This document shows, piece after piece, positions 51,801 to 62,149 of a DNA stretch of 64,000 bases. Numbering within the stretch: the stretch's first letter is position 1; each line of letters starts with the position of its first letter. The notes below the pieces were generated by a model, which saw nothing but the letters and a program-made list of their open reading frames with translations, ran no database searches and was not told the origin of the DNA. Origin of the DNA: Diplonema japonicum (Eukaryota; Euglenozoa; Diplonemea; Diplonemida; Diplonemidae); assembly GCA_964019335.1 (NCBI GenBank), contig OZ025673.1, positions 1 to 64,000 on the forward strand, in the 5' to 3' direction. The position numbers and the translations under genes were made by a program.

Positions 51801-52176
51801 ACCATTGTCATCACGGTTACTAGAGCCATAGGCCACCCCTCATTGCTTGTTCTTTGGCAGGCAAGCCCCCAGTCGAGCGGTATAAGCAACATCAGAATGG
51901 CTACGCCGGCCACCTCAACTGACGAGGGAGTTATTTTGCTTGTAGTCATCGTGCAGGTCGTAATGCTGTTTGTAATGCAGTGTGCAAGTAAGCGACATAC
52001 ATCAGTATCACCGCCAGCAGCGTGAACATAGCTATCGCAGCAGGGAGAAAGGGGCCTTTTCCGGTCAGCATAGCTGCCACGACCACTGTGACCCATGGCA
52101 CTGCCCCTATTGTCGTCGTCAGCATCGTCGGAAGCAGCGGACCGCTCTTCCACACATCATTGTCCAAAATTAACAT
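48820..52176 (-). CDS. Multi-pass membrane protein with cyclase-like and STE-type kinase domains
   Basis: Four exons (52001-52176, 49094-51965, 48952-49062, 48820-48906) give 1081 residues; introns 35, 31 and 45 nt, the last with a GTGTG donor. The N-terminal 170 residues contain about five hydrophobic helices. Residues about 390-560 resemble a degenerate class III nucleotide-cyclase domain (ATLLLIEIDID, WYGIAVTSGTFFVGSAG). The C-terminus is an STE11-like kinase: RLGKGAFGDVWLG, VALKVMK, DIVHRDLKPHNVLM, ADFGTATL, GTPLYMAPEA, DIWSLGIVV. Trypanosomatids have STE11-like kinases with N-terminal membrane spans. The kinase ends only after the last two small exons. Confidence 0.85.
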
Positions 52177-52439
52177 TCGTGCGTCTTAGCAGTGTACCTC
52201 ATACTCAGCACCTGTGGTAGGACTTCTTCTTGTATTATAACAAATTGAACAACAAGCGGTTAAAGGGAGGAAGTGGAAAAAAAAAAAGAGGAAGGAGTAC
52301 AAAAGGGGGTACAAAGGGGCTAGGGTTAAATCCTAGTAAGTTCCGGTATGCGGTGCTGCATTACACAAGAACGGGGGTGAACAACAACAACCAATATGTA
52401 CAATAAGATTAACATCTAAATAATAGCATGCAGTAGAAT
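52177..52439. other. Short intergenic spacer
   Basis: No gene. A-rich runs near 52277-52295; on the coding strand this is a pyrimidine-rich upstream region for the membrane-kinase gene's neighbour. Confidence 0.5.
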
Positions 52440-55400
52440 CTAGAGAGCAGCCAGCTGGTCGCCAGAGAGGCCAACTCGTGGCAGCGACATGACCGGGGAT
52501 TGCAGCATGGCCAGGGCCTGTTGCTGCTGCTGCTGCTTTAAGGATGCCGCCTGCTGCCTGGCTAGCTGTTGGCTGAATGCATGTTGCGCCTGAACCTGTG
52601 ACCTTGTGAGTGGCGACGGGTTGACTGGCATATGCTGCGACAGTGAGTCAGGCTGGAAGGGCTTGGTGGGTGTTGAGTCAAAGAGCTGCAACTCTCTTGA
52701 CTTCTGGGGTGTACTTATCATACTCTGCACGGGAAACTGCTGCAGTGGTGATGTCACAAGCTGCTGCTTTGATTGTGGATTGACAAAAATCTCTGCTTCT
52801 TTAGGAACGACGTCGCTCACAGCAGAGTGCATAGCAGTCATGGCTTGCTGCACTTGCGCTTGAAGGGCAACAAGCTGCTGGCTGTCGCGAATGTGTTGCG
52901 CCTGCCACTCCTTATTTGCTTGCTTCAGGCCATTAACATTCTGCAGCTCAGCAAGCATCTCCTGTTCCCTTCCTTGGTAAATTGTAGTTATCTCAGATAA
53001 GGCCTTCTGCGCCTTTTTCAGCTCTTGGTCAATGCGCTGTGCCTGGCCATCTTTCGCCATCAGCCTCTGCTGCAAAGAGCTGACCAACTGCTGCAACTGC
53101 GACATCTGCTGTGTGAACGTTTCACCCACGTTGCTGAGCTGAGTCTGCGCCACGCGTTCTGCTTCCTGCAGCTGCGTCTGGAAACTGTTGTACATTTCCT
53201 GTTTTTCGTGGTTGTGTTTCTGTTCTGCTTCAAATATCTTCTGAATGGCGATGTTGTCAGCTCTCTCGATGTTAGCTTCAAACATGTCCCTGTCGTGCAG
53301 CGCTGTCTCACTGAAGTTCGGTGTAGCTGACACATTCCCCACAGCCTGGCCCTTCAATCTCACTATGGCCACCTGCGCTTCTTCCAGCTGCTTCCTGAGC
53401 TTCGAATTTGCTTCCTCAGCAATGGCAAGCTGTTATGATTCACACTTCAAAGATGCGCATACCCTTTCCCGAAGCTCCACAAATTCCCCTGGCCTGACAG
53501 ACTGGACAGGCACGGCCGCCAGCTGCTTCCTTTGTGCTTCCACCTGAGCTTGGAGTCTTGTCACTTCGAACATTGCTTCTTTGCACTTTGCATCGGCTGC
53601 CTCGCCCATCTGTATCTTGTCGGCAAGTAACCTCCTATTGTTTTCGTCTCGTTCCTGTTCGAAGCAATGCAGGGTCTTCGACCTTTCGGTCTCTGCGGTC
53701 TGCAACTGTGGGGTGTAAACAGAATGAAGATTCAATACCTGCATTTGCATTCTTGCAGAGAGGGAGCTGAATGCGGTTTCGCGGTCCCTGACCAACAATG
53801 CTTTTTCATCTTCAAGCCTTTTGCTGAAGCTAAGAGATTCGACTAACTCCAGTGTCTTGCTCTCGAGTTCACGCCGTGTGCTTGCAATATTCTTTTCACT
53901 TGTCTGAACCTGACTCATCAACTGGTCGACTTGTGCTTTACTGTGATCAAGCTCGATCCTCATGCGCTCGGACTGCTCAGTGTTCTGCGACAAAACGCGC
54001 TGCATCTGCGAGAAGTTATACACAACAAGCTCCATACCTCCTCGGTGTGCAGCTGCTGCAGCTCGTGGACCCGGGTTTCTACATCGTTATGCGCAACCTG
54101 TTTCTCGTGGTCCAGACCGTACATCTGCTCGTTGTACTTCTCAGCTGCTGCTGCAAGTCGCAGCTCTACCTCCTCGCGCAGCTTCGCATTCTCACACTCA
54201 GCAGCACGCAACTGCTCAATATGCTTCTGCGAGATCTCCATAATAGCCTGCTGCGCATCAGCTTTGATCTTGTCCTGCATTTGCTCCGCCATATGTACCT
54301 ATAATTATAATATTGTGCTGTGGTGCATACCTCGTGCAAACGACGCTCCTCGAGTGCAGTATTGCACGCACTGATCTTCTTTAGCTCCTCCTCCATCTTG
54401 AGCATGAGGCATCGATCCCTTTCCTGGGTTTCTTGTGTGGTTTCTCTGCACTGCTTAGCGAAAGCGAGCTTGTCCTTTTCCAACTTTAAAGCAAAGTCAC
54501 TCTCCTGCCTGCGCAAAGCCATGTCATGCCCAATCTGAAGCTCTTGTATTTTCCCCAGCAGCTCCCTTTCGTACTCGTGCTTCACACCGCTGAGTTTGTC
54601 TTCGAAAGCCTTCTTTTGTGTTTGTTCCTCGAGCGCCGACAGTTCTTTTTGTGACGCAAGATCCTGAGACAAACGCTGTGTCTCGAACTCATACTGTTTC
54701 AGCTTCCTGATGTACTCAGCCTCGACAGTGCTGATCTGCTGCTGCGAGTCCATTTCGAGGTTCTTCATCTTCTCTGAATAGGCTTGATCGATGGCACGCA
54801 CGTTCTCGTTGCTCTGCGTCTTTGCATCCAGAGTCATCTGCATCTGCATGTTATGCATCTCCTGCGAGTGCCTCAAGCTGAGCGCTTGGAGCTGCTCCTG
54901 AACACGTTGATCCAGCTTCTCTCTGAACTGCACCATTTCTTTTTCCATGTGCCTGTTCTGCTTCAAGACATCTGTCTGCCTCTGCTTGTCGGCTTCGGTG
55001 ACTTTCTGCAGCTCTAATTGTAGCTTTGCTACCTGCTGCTGGTGCTCGTGTGCTTGCTCTTGAGACTCCAGGTTATACGTCTGCAGAGCCTCCTGCATCT
55101 TGCTATTTGCGTCATAAACGCTGCGCTGCAAAGCACTCTCAACCGCCTTCCTATCAATGCGTTCCTCATCTATGCTAGTCACCAAGTTCTTCAAGTTGTG
55201 CTCCATCCTTTCCTTCACCTGCGCGTGTTGAGTTTCGGCCGCACGTAGTTGAGCACTAGCTGTGTCAAGCTTGGACGTAAGGTCTACTACATGCATCTGG
55301 AGCTCCAGGTTTTTTGACTCGACAAGATGCATCTTTTCAGCAATGCTTCTCGCCTGTTCGGTGCGATCTCTGATCTCTCTTTCTTTTTGTTGCTCTTGTT

Positions 55401-56070
55401 CTAAACTGAAAGTGCCTTCCAACTCCCTCAACTGTGCGTGAGCTTCGGTACGAAGCTTTGCCAGTTGAGTAGTATGTTGATCAGTTGTCATTCTCTCTTT
55501 TTCTGCCCATTTTGTCTCCAGCTCCTGGTGTGCCTCGCGGTGCTTGGTAGAGATATTGTTGATAGCATGTGTGTATTCCTCATGCTGCTTTGTCAAGCTG
55601 AGCTGCAGGTGTTCTTCGAACTGAGCGGCCTTGGCAGTCATCTCTTGCTTGTGCCTCGTTTCGATAAGACTCAAATTGGTTTCGTGCTGCTGGGTAAGGT
55701 GCCTGATAGTCATCTCATGCTCACGTGCCTGGTCTTCCTGCTGCCTGCGGAGACGGTCAATCTCGGAAGTCTGCTGTAGCTGCATAGACGAGAGCTTCGC
55801 GTCGCATTGCACACGCATGTGAGCCAGCGTGGTGTCGTCGAAGCCCTTCCTCTCTTCTAGCATAGCGCTGTACGTGGTCATTTCTTCTGTTGCAGAACGC
55901 ACAGTACGCTCAGCCTCCGTCTGATACATCTTCTTGAGCTCTTCTAAAGAAGTCAGCTTGGGTGGTGGGAGGGACACCGGACCGCTACGTGACGGGGAAT
56001 GATGCACATTGGGCGGCGAAATGAGAACAGGCGATGCGCGTATCGACGCGCTGCGGCGGTCGCTCGTCAT
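52440..56070 (-). CDS. Long coiled-coil scaffold protein, 1177 residues
   Basis: Four exons (54331-56070, 54038-54298, 53463-54005, 52440-53429); introns 32, 32 and 33 nt, all GTATG. After a Ser/Pro-rich start, residues about 40-1000 are uninterrupted coiled coil rich in Gln, Glu, Leu and His (QQHETNLSLIETRHKQEM). The C-terminus is Gln-rich (KQQQQQQALAML) and encoded by CAG/CTG-type triplets. No motor or membrane segment. Probably a centriole, basal-body or flagellar scaffold, by analogy only. Confidence 0.75.
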
Positions 56071-56158
56071 TTGTGTATCCTGTGCAAAGTTACTGCAGTA
56101 TTGTCAATGTGATAATGAACACTTGCACTCATCGGTCGGAAAGGTTATGGTAAGTGGC

Positions 56159-58212
56159 TTACAGAGATAAGTCAATAGGGACGAGTGCCCCTTTTTCGTA
56201 AGCTGTGTCAGTTTTCATGGTTGAACACATGTCAAGGTAGTAGCAAGTGCTACTGCCGTCTGCAAAGCCAGCGGAGGTGAGAAGCTCATTAAGCTCCTGC
56301 AAAGTAGCAGACGATCTGTGAAGTGCATAGTAATGTAGTGAACACATGCATACCCTAGCGACGTGAGGTTCGATAAAAGTAAGTTCTTCGAGACTGTCTC
56401 GGCTCTAGTGCCATTCTTGTCTGGTCTGTCGAAGAACTTGTAGCCTCTCAACATGATAGGATCGACCGTCACCTTTGATGTTTTGACTCTCTTGCTAGAA
56501 GAAAACACAGATCCTTCGGGTGGTGTCGGAGCCTTGCTGTCTAGGTGCAAAGGCGTTTCAGGTACAGCCTTTCTCTTCCTCCCGAGGTTTTTTAGGATGG
56601 CCTTCATTCTGTGGCCTGCCGTCCTGCGCAGCCTATCAGCCATCAACCGTGCTGTTATCGCCAATTCCCATGTGATGCTTGGCCCATCTTGGTCACATCC
56701 CATGTCTAACACGTCCCGTAGACCTACTGCATGAGGCACGGTTATTACCCTTGCGATGATCTCTTCTTCGGAAGGTCCTCTTGATCCTGCTTTTCCTTTC
56801 CAGCTTCTACCCTTGCCACCCATCTCCAGGTCGCCCTCTCTCGCAAGCTGTTTCCATGTGTGCACCATAAGAGTCATACCTGCCGACTGTCCAGCTTTGC
56901 CATTGGCTTGAAAGTTACAGACTTCATCCTTCCCGGGTCGGGGATTAGGTACTCGACAATCTAAAGAACATCGCCATAAAACAAAACAAAGCACACCTCC
57001 TTTTCATAGTTGAACGTGCAGAACCTTGTCAGCGGCACTGACCCGAGGTCCACTCCCGACTGTGCGAGGAGGTGGCGCTTGACAACTGAGGTCAAGGTCT
57101 CAAGGCTGGTGGGGTCACCGCCGTCCTTTCCAAAGCACCATGACCCCCCATAGAATGTGTGCTTGGACGATTCCAATAGCTTTGCACCCACCAGCTGTAG
57201 CTTGTCTACTGGGTGGTCGCTTCGTCCGTTGCACGAGGTGAGGTGCACAAGCTTTGCGGTGTATTTGCACCCGTCGAGAAGGGTAGCTTCCCCGATTCGC
57301 TGGTCACTAAGCAGAATCACGTCAGCACCATCACTGAATGTCGGTTCAGGGCAAGGCACCGTGGCACCCTCATCGTAGATGTGGCTTCGAACGCTCCTCA
57401 AATTGCGAGGCACTTTGCAGTCGGGATACCTTCGGTGGTAAGGGTGCAATGTATGTATACCTGTGCTTTAGCTCCGCGACAAGCAGCTTCTCTGCAGGAG
57501 GGTGCAAGTATAGGGACTGATAGACGAGGTTTTCCTCCTGTGCCAGCTCCTGTGATGCTGTCGATTTTTAGTGCGATATACCTTGTCTCTCTCTTCACAG
57601 GCACACTTCAACTTTTCTAACATCACCTTCTGTTCCTTCAGCATAGCATCCAAAGGTGTGCCTGTGTCACCCAAGGCCAGCCTTGCGGACTCCTCTGCAT
57701 TTAACGCAGCTGCTGCATTTGTTGCTTCCAACTCCTGATGGGGTGGTATGGTGAGAAATGCATACCTGGCACACAGAGTCTTCCTGCAGCTTAAGGGCAG
57801 TTGCCTGCGTGGTGAGGTTCCTTTTAGTTTCCTCCTCCACTGCTACTTCACGCTTTAGCAGCTGAATCTTTTGCTGAAGTGCCTTAATCTCTGCTCCTGT
57901 TTTGCTTGTTATCTGTGATTCCCCTTCCTTTTCTCTGTTTCTGTGGAGCTGCCAAGCCGTAAGCTTTTGGTCTCCTTGTACTTTCTGGTTTGCAAACTGC
58001 GCCTTGCTCGATTGGCTCTGTGCTTGGAGCTGTTGTAACAAGTTGAGGTTCTGCTGCGTCTTCTCCGAGGCAGCATCTCCCTGCACTTCATTGTTCCTCT
58101 TCTTATTTAATAATTCAAGTAACTGGTTGTTTTGCGCCTGTGCAGCTTGAGGCTGCTTGCTCTGTCCTTGCAGCAGCTGCTGCAGCAGGTCTGCCTGAAG
58201 CTGCCGATGCAT
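56159..58212 (-). CDS. Seven-exon protein of unknown family, 617 residues
   Basis: Exons 57766-58212, 57582-57734, 57461-57549, 56997-57429, 56880-56960, 56354-56847 and 56159-56315. The six introns are 31, 32, 31, 36, 32 and 38 nt; the fourth has a GTGTG donor. The N-terminal 200 residues are a Gln-rich coiled coil. The middle (about 230-420) is globular with several Cys and Gly (LLDGCKYTAKLVHLTSCNG, FYGGSWCFGKDGG). The C-terminal part is basic and helical (GHRMKAILKNLGRKRK). No domain recognised. It is the most intron-rich gene in the window. Confidence 0.7.
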
Positions 58213-58445
58213 ATTATCTTCCTACAGTTCGGTCTAAAACGCTTATGGGTTCAAATAAAGAAAACAGTAAAGAAAACCAAAAGCAGCAGGGACGCCACCT
58301 TAGGAAGCTCATTGTATGTGGCAGTCAACCGGAATTGTTGTCATGCATACAAAGAACCAAAATAAAACACAAATAAAAAAAGGAGGGTGGGAAAAGGGGC
58401 CACGTTATTTAGACAACGAACACACGAGTATTTCGAGCGTTATGC

Positions 58446-59444
58446 TCACATCCTCTTGGCGAGGGGAACGCCCGAGACGGAGGGGTCAACGTAGGCACCA
58501 CCGCAGTTGGAACCGTCCTCGTTGCAGGGGTAGTTGGTCTCGGTCCACTTGGCGGGGGTGGCCCAGTTGCAGGTGTTCTCAACGCAGAGGTCCTTCCCGA
58601 AGCCCCTCATCACCCTGAGGTAGCCCATCTCGCCCCAGTACTCGCCCCAGGAGTTCCTCACGATCCAGTAGGGCTTTCCGGCGTCGGTACCCCAGCCCAC
58701 GACCGAGATGGCGTGGTCGGCACCGCCGCAGAAGCCCTCGGCCACACCGCCGTGGTAGCTCAGGATCTGCGTGGCGTCGATCCCGCAGGCGACGGGCCCA
58801 CGTGCGTAGATCTCCTTCATGATGGCCTGCTCCCCCGTCACGTCGCCGTGCTCGGCGATGGTCGCGTTGGGGAAGTGGTCGATCGGCGCGCACTTCCCGC
58901 CGTTAGCGGTGAAGGTGGAGCACGTCCTGCACACGTTCATGTCGCTGCACTTCGTGTTCACCTTCCTGCAGAAGCCCTCGTCAGACTCGCTCGAGCACGC
59001 GAGGTACGGGTTGCACGTGTCGAACACGACACCGTCCTTGTTGTTGTGGATCCAGTTGTAGGCACCCCCGGACGACCCCCCGTGGCAGGACCCGGCGTTC
59101 CCGCAGTTCAGGATGTGCTGCACCGCGAGGTTCACGTCGATCCCCTTCCCCTTCCTCGCGATCTTGATGCGGTCCCCGAGGGCCGACACCGCCGCGTGCG
59201 CCCAGCACGACCCGCAGTACTGGGGGATGTGCTGGTTCAGGTTCTTCGTCAGGTAGTTCTCCCCGTTGATGTTCCCCCACGAGAAGTCCGTCGGCAGGTC
59301 AGCGTCCGACACGTACGTGTGCGGCAGAGCGCTCACAACGTGGTCCTTGAACCCCGCTGCCTTCTCCTGCTCCTTCGTCCACAGGAACGACTGCTTCGCC
59401 GACGCACTGCTCGCCAGCAGCACCATGAACATCGCGGAACGCAT
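58446..59444 (-). CDS. CTSZ: Cathepsin Z/X-type papain-family peptidase
   Basis: A 332-residue preproenzyme. The signal peptide (MRSAMFMVLLASSASA) is followed by a very short propeptide, as in cathepsin Z. Catalytic residues: CGSCWAHA (Cys), GGADHAISVVGWG (His) and WIVRNSWGEYWG (Asn). The mini-loop NQHIP just before the catalytic Cys defines the cathepsin Z group and gives carboxypeptidase action. Disulfide-rich segments such as GNAGSCHGG are conserved. Lysosomal or secreted. Nearly every codon ends in G or C, unlike neighbouring genes, suggesting very high expression. Confidence 0.95.
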   Translation of the reverse strand: MRSAMFMVLLASSASAKQSFLWTKEQEKAAGFKDHVVSALPHTYVSDADLPTDFSWGNINGENYLTKNLNQHIPQYCGSCWAHAAVSALGDRIKIARKGKGIDVNLAVQHILNCGNAGSCHGGSSGGAYNWIHNNKDGVVFDTCNPYLACSSESDEGFCRKVNTKCSDMNVCRTCSTFTANGGKCAPIDHFPNATIAEHGDVTGEQAIMKEIYARGPVACGIDATQILSYHGGVAEGFCGGADHAISVVGWGTDAGKPYWIVRNSWGEYWGEMGYLRVMRGFGKDLCVENTCNWATPAKWTETNYPCNEDGSNCGGAYVDPSVSGVPLAKRM

Positions 59445-59459
59445 TATGTTGAGATATAA

Positions 59460-59490
59460 CTGTGAAAATGAAAGATTCCGAACAAAACAA
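59460..59490 (-). promoter_or_regulatory. Predicted trans-splice acceptor of the cathepsin Z gene
   Basis: Minus-strand pyrimidine tract ending TTTCATTTTCACAG, with the AG at 59461-59460, 16 nt before the ATG at 59444. Confidence 0.45.
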
Positions 59491-59610
59491 AAAATACTAA
59501 CTAATACTTTGAACACATTGCGTGCAGTGGTAGGGCATCATCAGATACATACATCATCGTACTAAACCAGCAGACGCCTTGACTACATTGCATGCAGCAC
59601 ATTTATCGCA

Positions 59611-59943
59611 TCACATCTTGGAGGGGGTGAGAAGGGAGCTCAGCTCGTTGGAGTGCTGGAGGGCGAACGTGTCATCGCAGCCGCCTATGTGCCTGTCTCC
59701 GATGATGACATTGGGAACAGTTCGCTGCCCTGTGAGTTTTTGAAGCTCGCTCTGGATGGCTCCACCGTTCGGAATCTGGTCTATCTCCACCACCGAGTAG
59801 GAAGCAGGCTTTGCCCCTTCGAAGAGCCCCTTTACTCTCGAGCAGTACGGACAGTACGATTTTGAGAATACCAAAACATGCGCCTTGCTGACACTCTCGC
59901 CCAGCTGACCCTTAACAAAGTTTCTCACGGCTGACGCGGCCAT
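59611..59943 (-). CDS. GRX: Dithiol glutaredoxin
   Basis: A 110-residue thioredoxin-fold protein. The CPYC active site is in FSKSYCPYCSRVK at about 32; TVPNVIIGDRHIGGCDD carries the cis-Pro and the GG glutathione-binding motif. It reduces disulfides and glutathionylated proteins with GSH. No targeting sequence, so probably cytosolic. Confidence 0.95.
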   Translation of the reverse strand: MAASAVRNFVKGQLGESVSKAHVLVFSKSYCPYCSRVKGLFEGAKPASYSVVEIDQIPNGGAIQSELQKLTGQRTVPNVIIGDRHIGGCDDTFALQHSNELSSLLTPSKM

Positions 59944-60074
59944 CTTATCCTGCGGACCAAACTTGCTTGCGCTATGCAGTGCAGTATAGGAATAATATTC
60001 ACTATGATAGGAACGAAGTGGGTAGCAACGGCCCGCAATAATAAAGACAGCAGCTACATGAAAATGAAGCTTTA

Positions 60075-60934
60075 CTACAAATTAGACACAACGTCTTGGC
60101 GGCCTTCGTAGTTCTTTGGGACAGGGGACGCTGTAGAAGGCGACGAGAACTGCGAACCCATTGACCCTGCCTTGTTGCTGCCTTCTCCGAGGTCGGAGAG
60201 CAACTCTTCGAACCTGTGAGATTTGCAGAGATTTGCGTTTAATGTATTCATACTCATCGAGAGATGGGGACAGAACGATACTGTGCATTCGTTTCTTACT
60301 TTTCCGCTGCTTAGAGGGGGGCGGGGCCTGCGACGAGAGCTGCATCTGTAGTCTGCTAATAACATGGTGGTCAGTCAAACGCTGAGGCTGGCCGTAAGAG
60401 TAAGCAGGGAGCTGTATGGCTGGGTAGTGAGTGTGATCATACCTCACTCTGCGAAGCTGTTCTGATGAGTTCTTCATCCCCTTGCGTGTATATCGTGTTC
60501 AGTGATGCCCGTGACCTGGTGACGCCGGCGGTCAGGGACTGCGAGTTTGATTGTGACTGCGACTGCGAGAGCAACGATGCTTCAACAAGGGTGCGTGATG
60601 CCTCCAACTTAGCTGTGATGCTCTGCAGCCATTGCTTGATCTTCGCGCGACTGCCATCACCCGCATCGCTCCTTCTGCTGTTGTCGTCCTCTTTGTAGGG
60701 AACCGGCAGATTGCGTACACTCCTCTTAAGCACTGCTTCGCGTGTTAAGCTGCCACAACAGAAGCACCCTTTTAGCCTGGCAAACCTTAAAGACCACAAT
60801 TCCTGGCCTTTAGAAGGTTCTTCATCAGATACACCGTCGCTGAAAGTGTCACCTTTTTGGAACCTGTACCTGTCCCACCTGGGGTCATAGTCACCATCGT
60901 TGGATCCTTCCTCGGTATCAGGAAATACCTTCAT
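60075..60934 (-). CDS. Hypothetical Ser-rich protein, 262 residues
   Basis: Three exons (60443-60934, 60254-60411, 60075-60213) with introns of 31 and 40 nt. The start at 60934 is chosen because a pyrimidine tract ending CCTTTCCTCAG (AG at 60966-60965) lies just upstream. The protein is polar and Ser/Arg-rich, with repeated Ser-Gln (SQSQSQSNSQSL) and a short Cys pair (GCFCCGS). No domain recognised; it may be a kinase substrate. Confidence 0.6.
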
Positions 60935-61016
60935 ATTGCTGTATGGGTGGGTGGCAGAGGGTGCCTGAGGAAAGGGGGGAGAATAAAACACTTTTCTTGC
61001 TGTTAAAAAGTACTGC

Positions 61017-61455
61017 CTAACAAATACCGCTCTGACTTTGAGTTCTGCAGTTATGCCTGGTCCATGTGGTACCGTTGACGCTGTAAGGCATGTGGTGCTT
61101 GCGGTATGTCATCTCCCACTTCGAAATAAGACGGCGCCACCTGCCTTTGGCACGCCACTCGTAACTGTTGTACTTCCATCGTTGAGTCATTCCGTGTGAT
61201 TTATGAATAAGTGTCTGCGCCCACTCAGGGCCAACCAGTCGGAACCTAGATTCACAAGACCTGTTAACAATGTGCTGCGACTGATGCGCTGCGTACACTG
61301 GTGTGTTTTTCCGATGCACATCTCTCTTATCCCACAACAACGTCTGCGTGCTGCTGAAACTTCGGCACTGGTTTTTTTTTTTTTTTTCTCTTTTATTTCC
61401 CCTATACCTGCTTCCCCACAGAGCCCGTCCATCCTTTAAACGCGGTTCGGAGCAT
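61017..61455 (-). CDS. Mitochondrion-targeted basic protein (possible mitoribosomal protein)
   Basis: Two exons (61408-61455 and 61017-61367) encode 132 residues; the 40-nt intron (GTATAG donor) contains 16 consecutive A. Exon 1 encodes only the start of a classic mitochondrial presequence (MLRTAFKGWTGSVGKQ, then CRSFSSTQ). The mature part is Arg/Lys/Trp/His-rich (HKSHGMTQRWKYNSYEWRAKGRWRR), typical of mitoribosomal proteins, with a faint resemblance to bL35. The first exon is too short to show up as an ORF. Confidence 0.65.
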
Positions 61456-62149
61456 GTTCTCCACCTTGTACTTTTGTGAATTTTCGAGGGGGGAGTTCCC
61501 GCTTCTATTGGGTCATGGTCATAAAAGGAAAAAAAAAAAAAGAGGGAAAACCTACACGGAAAGCTGATCTTATCCTTTTCTTTTATAAAAAACTTCTCAG
61601 GGTGTCTTTTTCTTTTTTGCCGAAATAAAAGTAAAACCTAAAAAGGAAAAAAAAAAAACTATGTCAGATTCTTTTAAACTATTGCAAAAAGGTTAGGATC
61701 TGATTGGGGGGGGGGGGGGGGAAGCAACAATTTTATCGTCTCATATCTCTAAGAGCCGCCAAACAACCCTATTTACCTCAGATTGCTACTAAATAGATTT
61801 CTTTTCTTTATCTCTCTTACCTTCTTGAAGAGAAAAGCTTCCTTCTCCATCGACCTTTGCAAGACGTCTCTGAAAATCCAGTCTTAGAGAATTGGCTTCT
61901 TCTGTGTGAAATCCTAATCCCCCTCCATTACAAAGGAACAAAAAAAAAGGAAAAAAAATAGTTATATTCAGATACTACTGACGGAATTAAATGACCTTTT
62001 CCCCCCTCTTCTTTCTTTTTTCGGATTATACGAGACACGACACTACTATTTGGAGAGAGGTTTTTCTTATGAAGCTGTTTTTCTTTTTTTTTTTTTTTTT
62101 TTTTTGTTTCGTTTCAAAAAAAAAAAAAAACTCGTTAAATTTTCTTCTT
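61456..62149. other. 700-bp intergenic low-complexity region
   Basis: Non-coding, with a 16-nt G run at 61706-61721, long A runs and T runs near 62080-62125. No gene or RNA seen. Confidence 0.6.
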
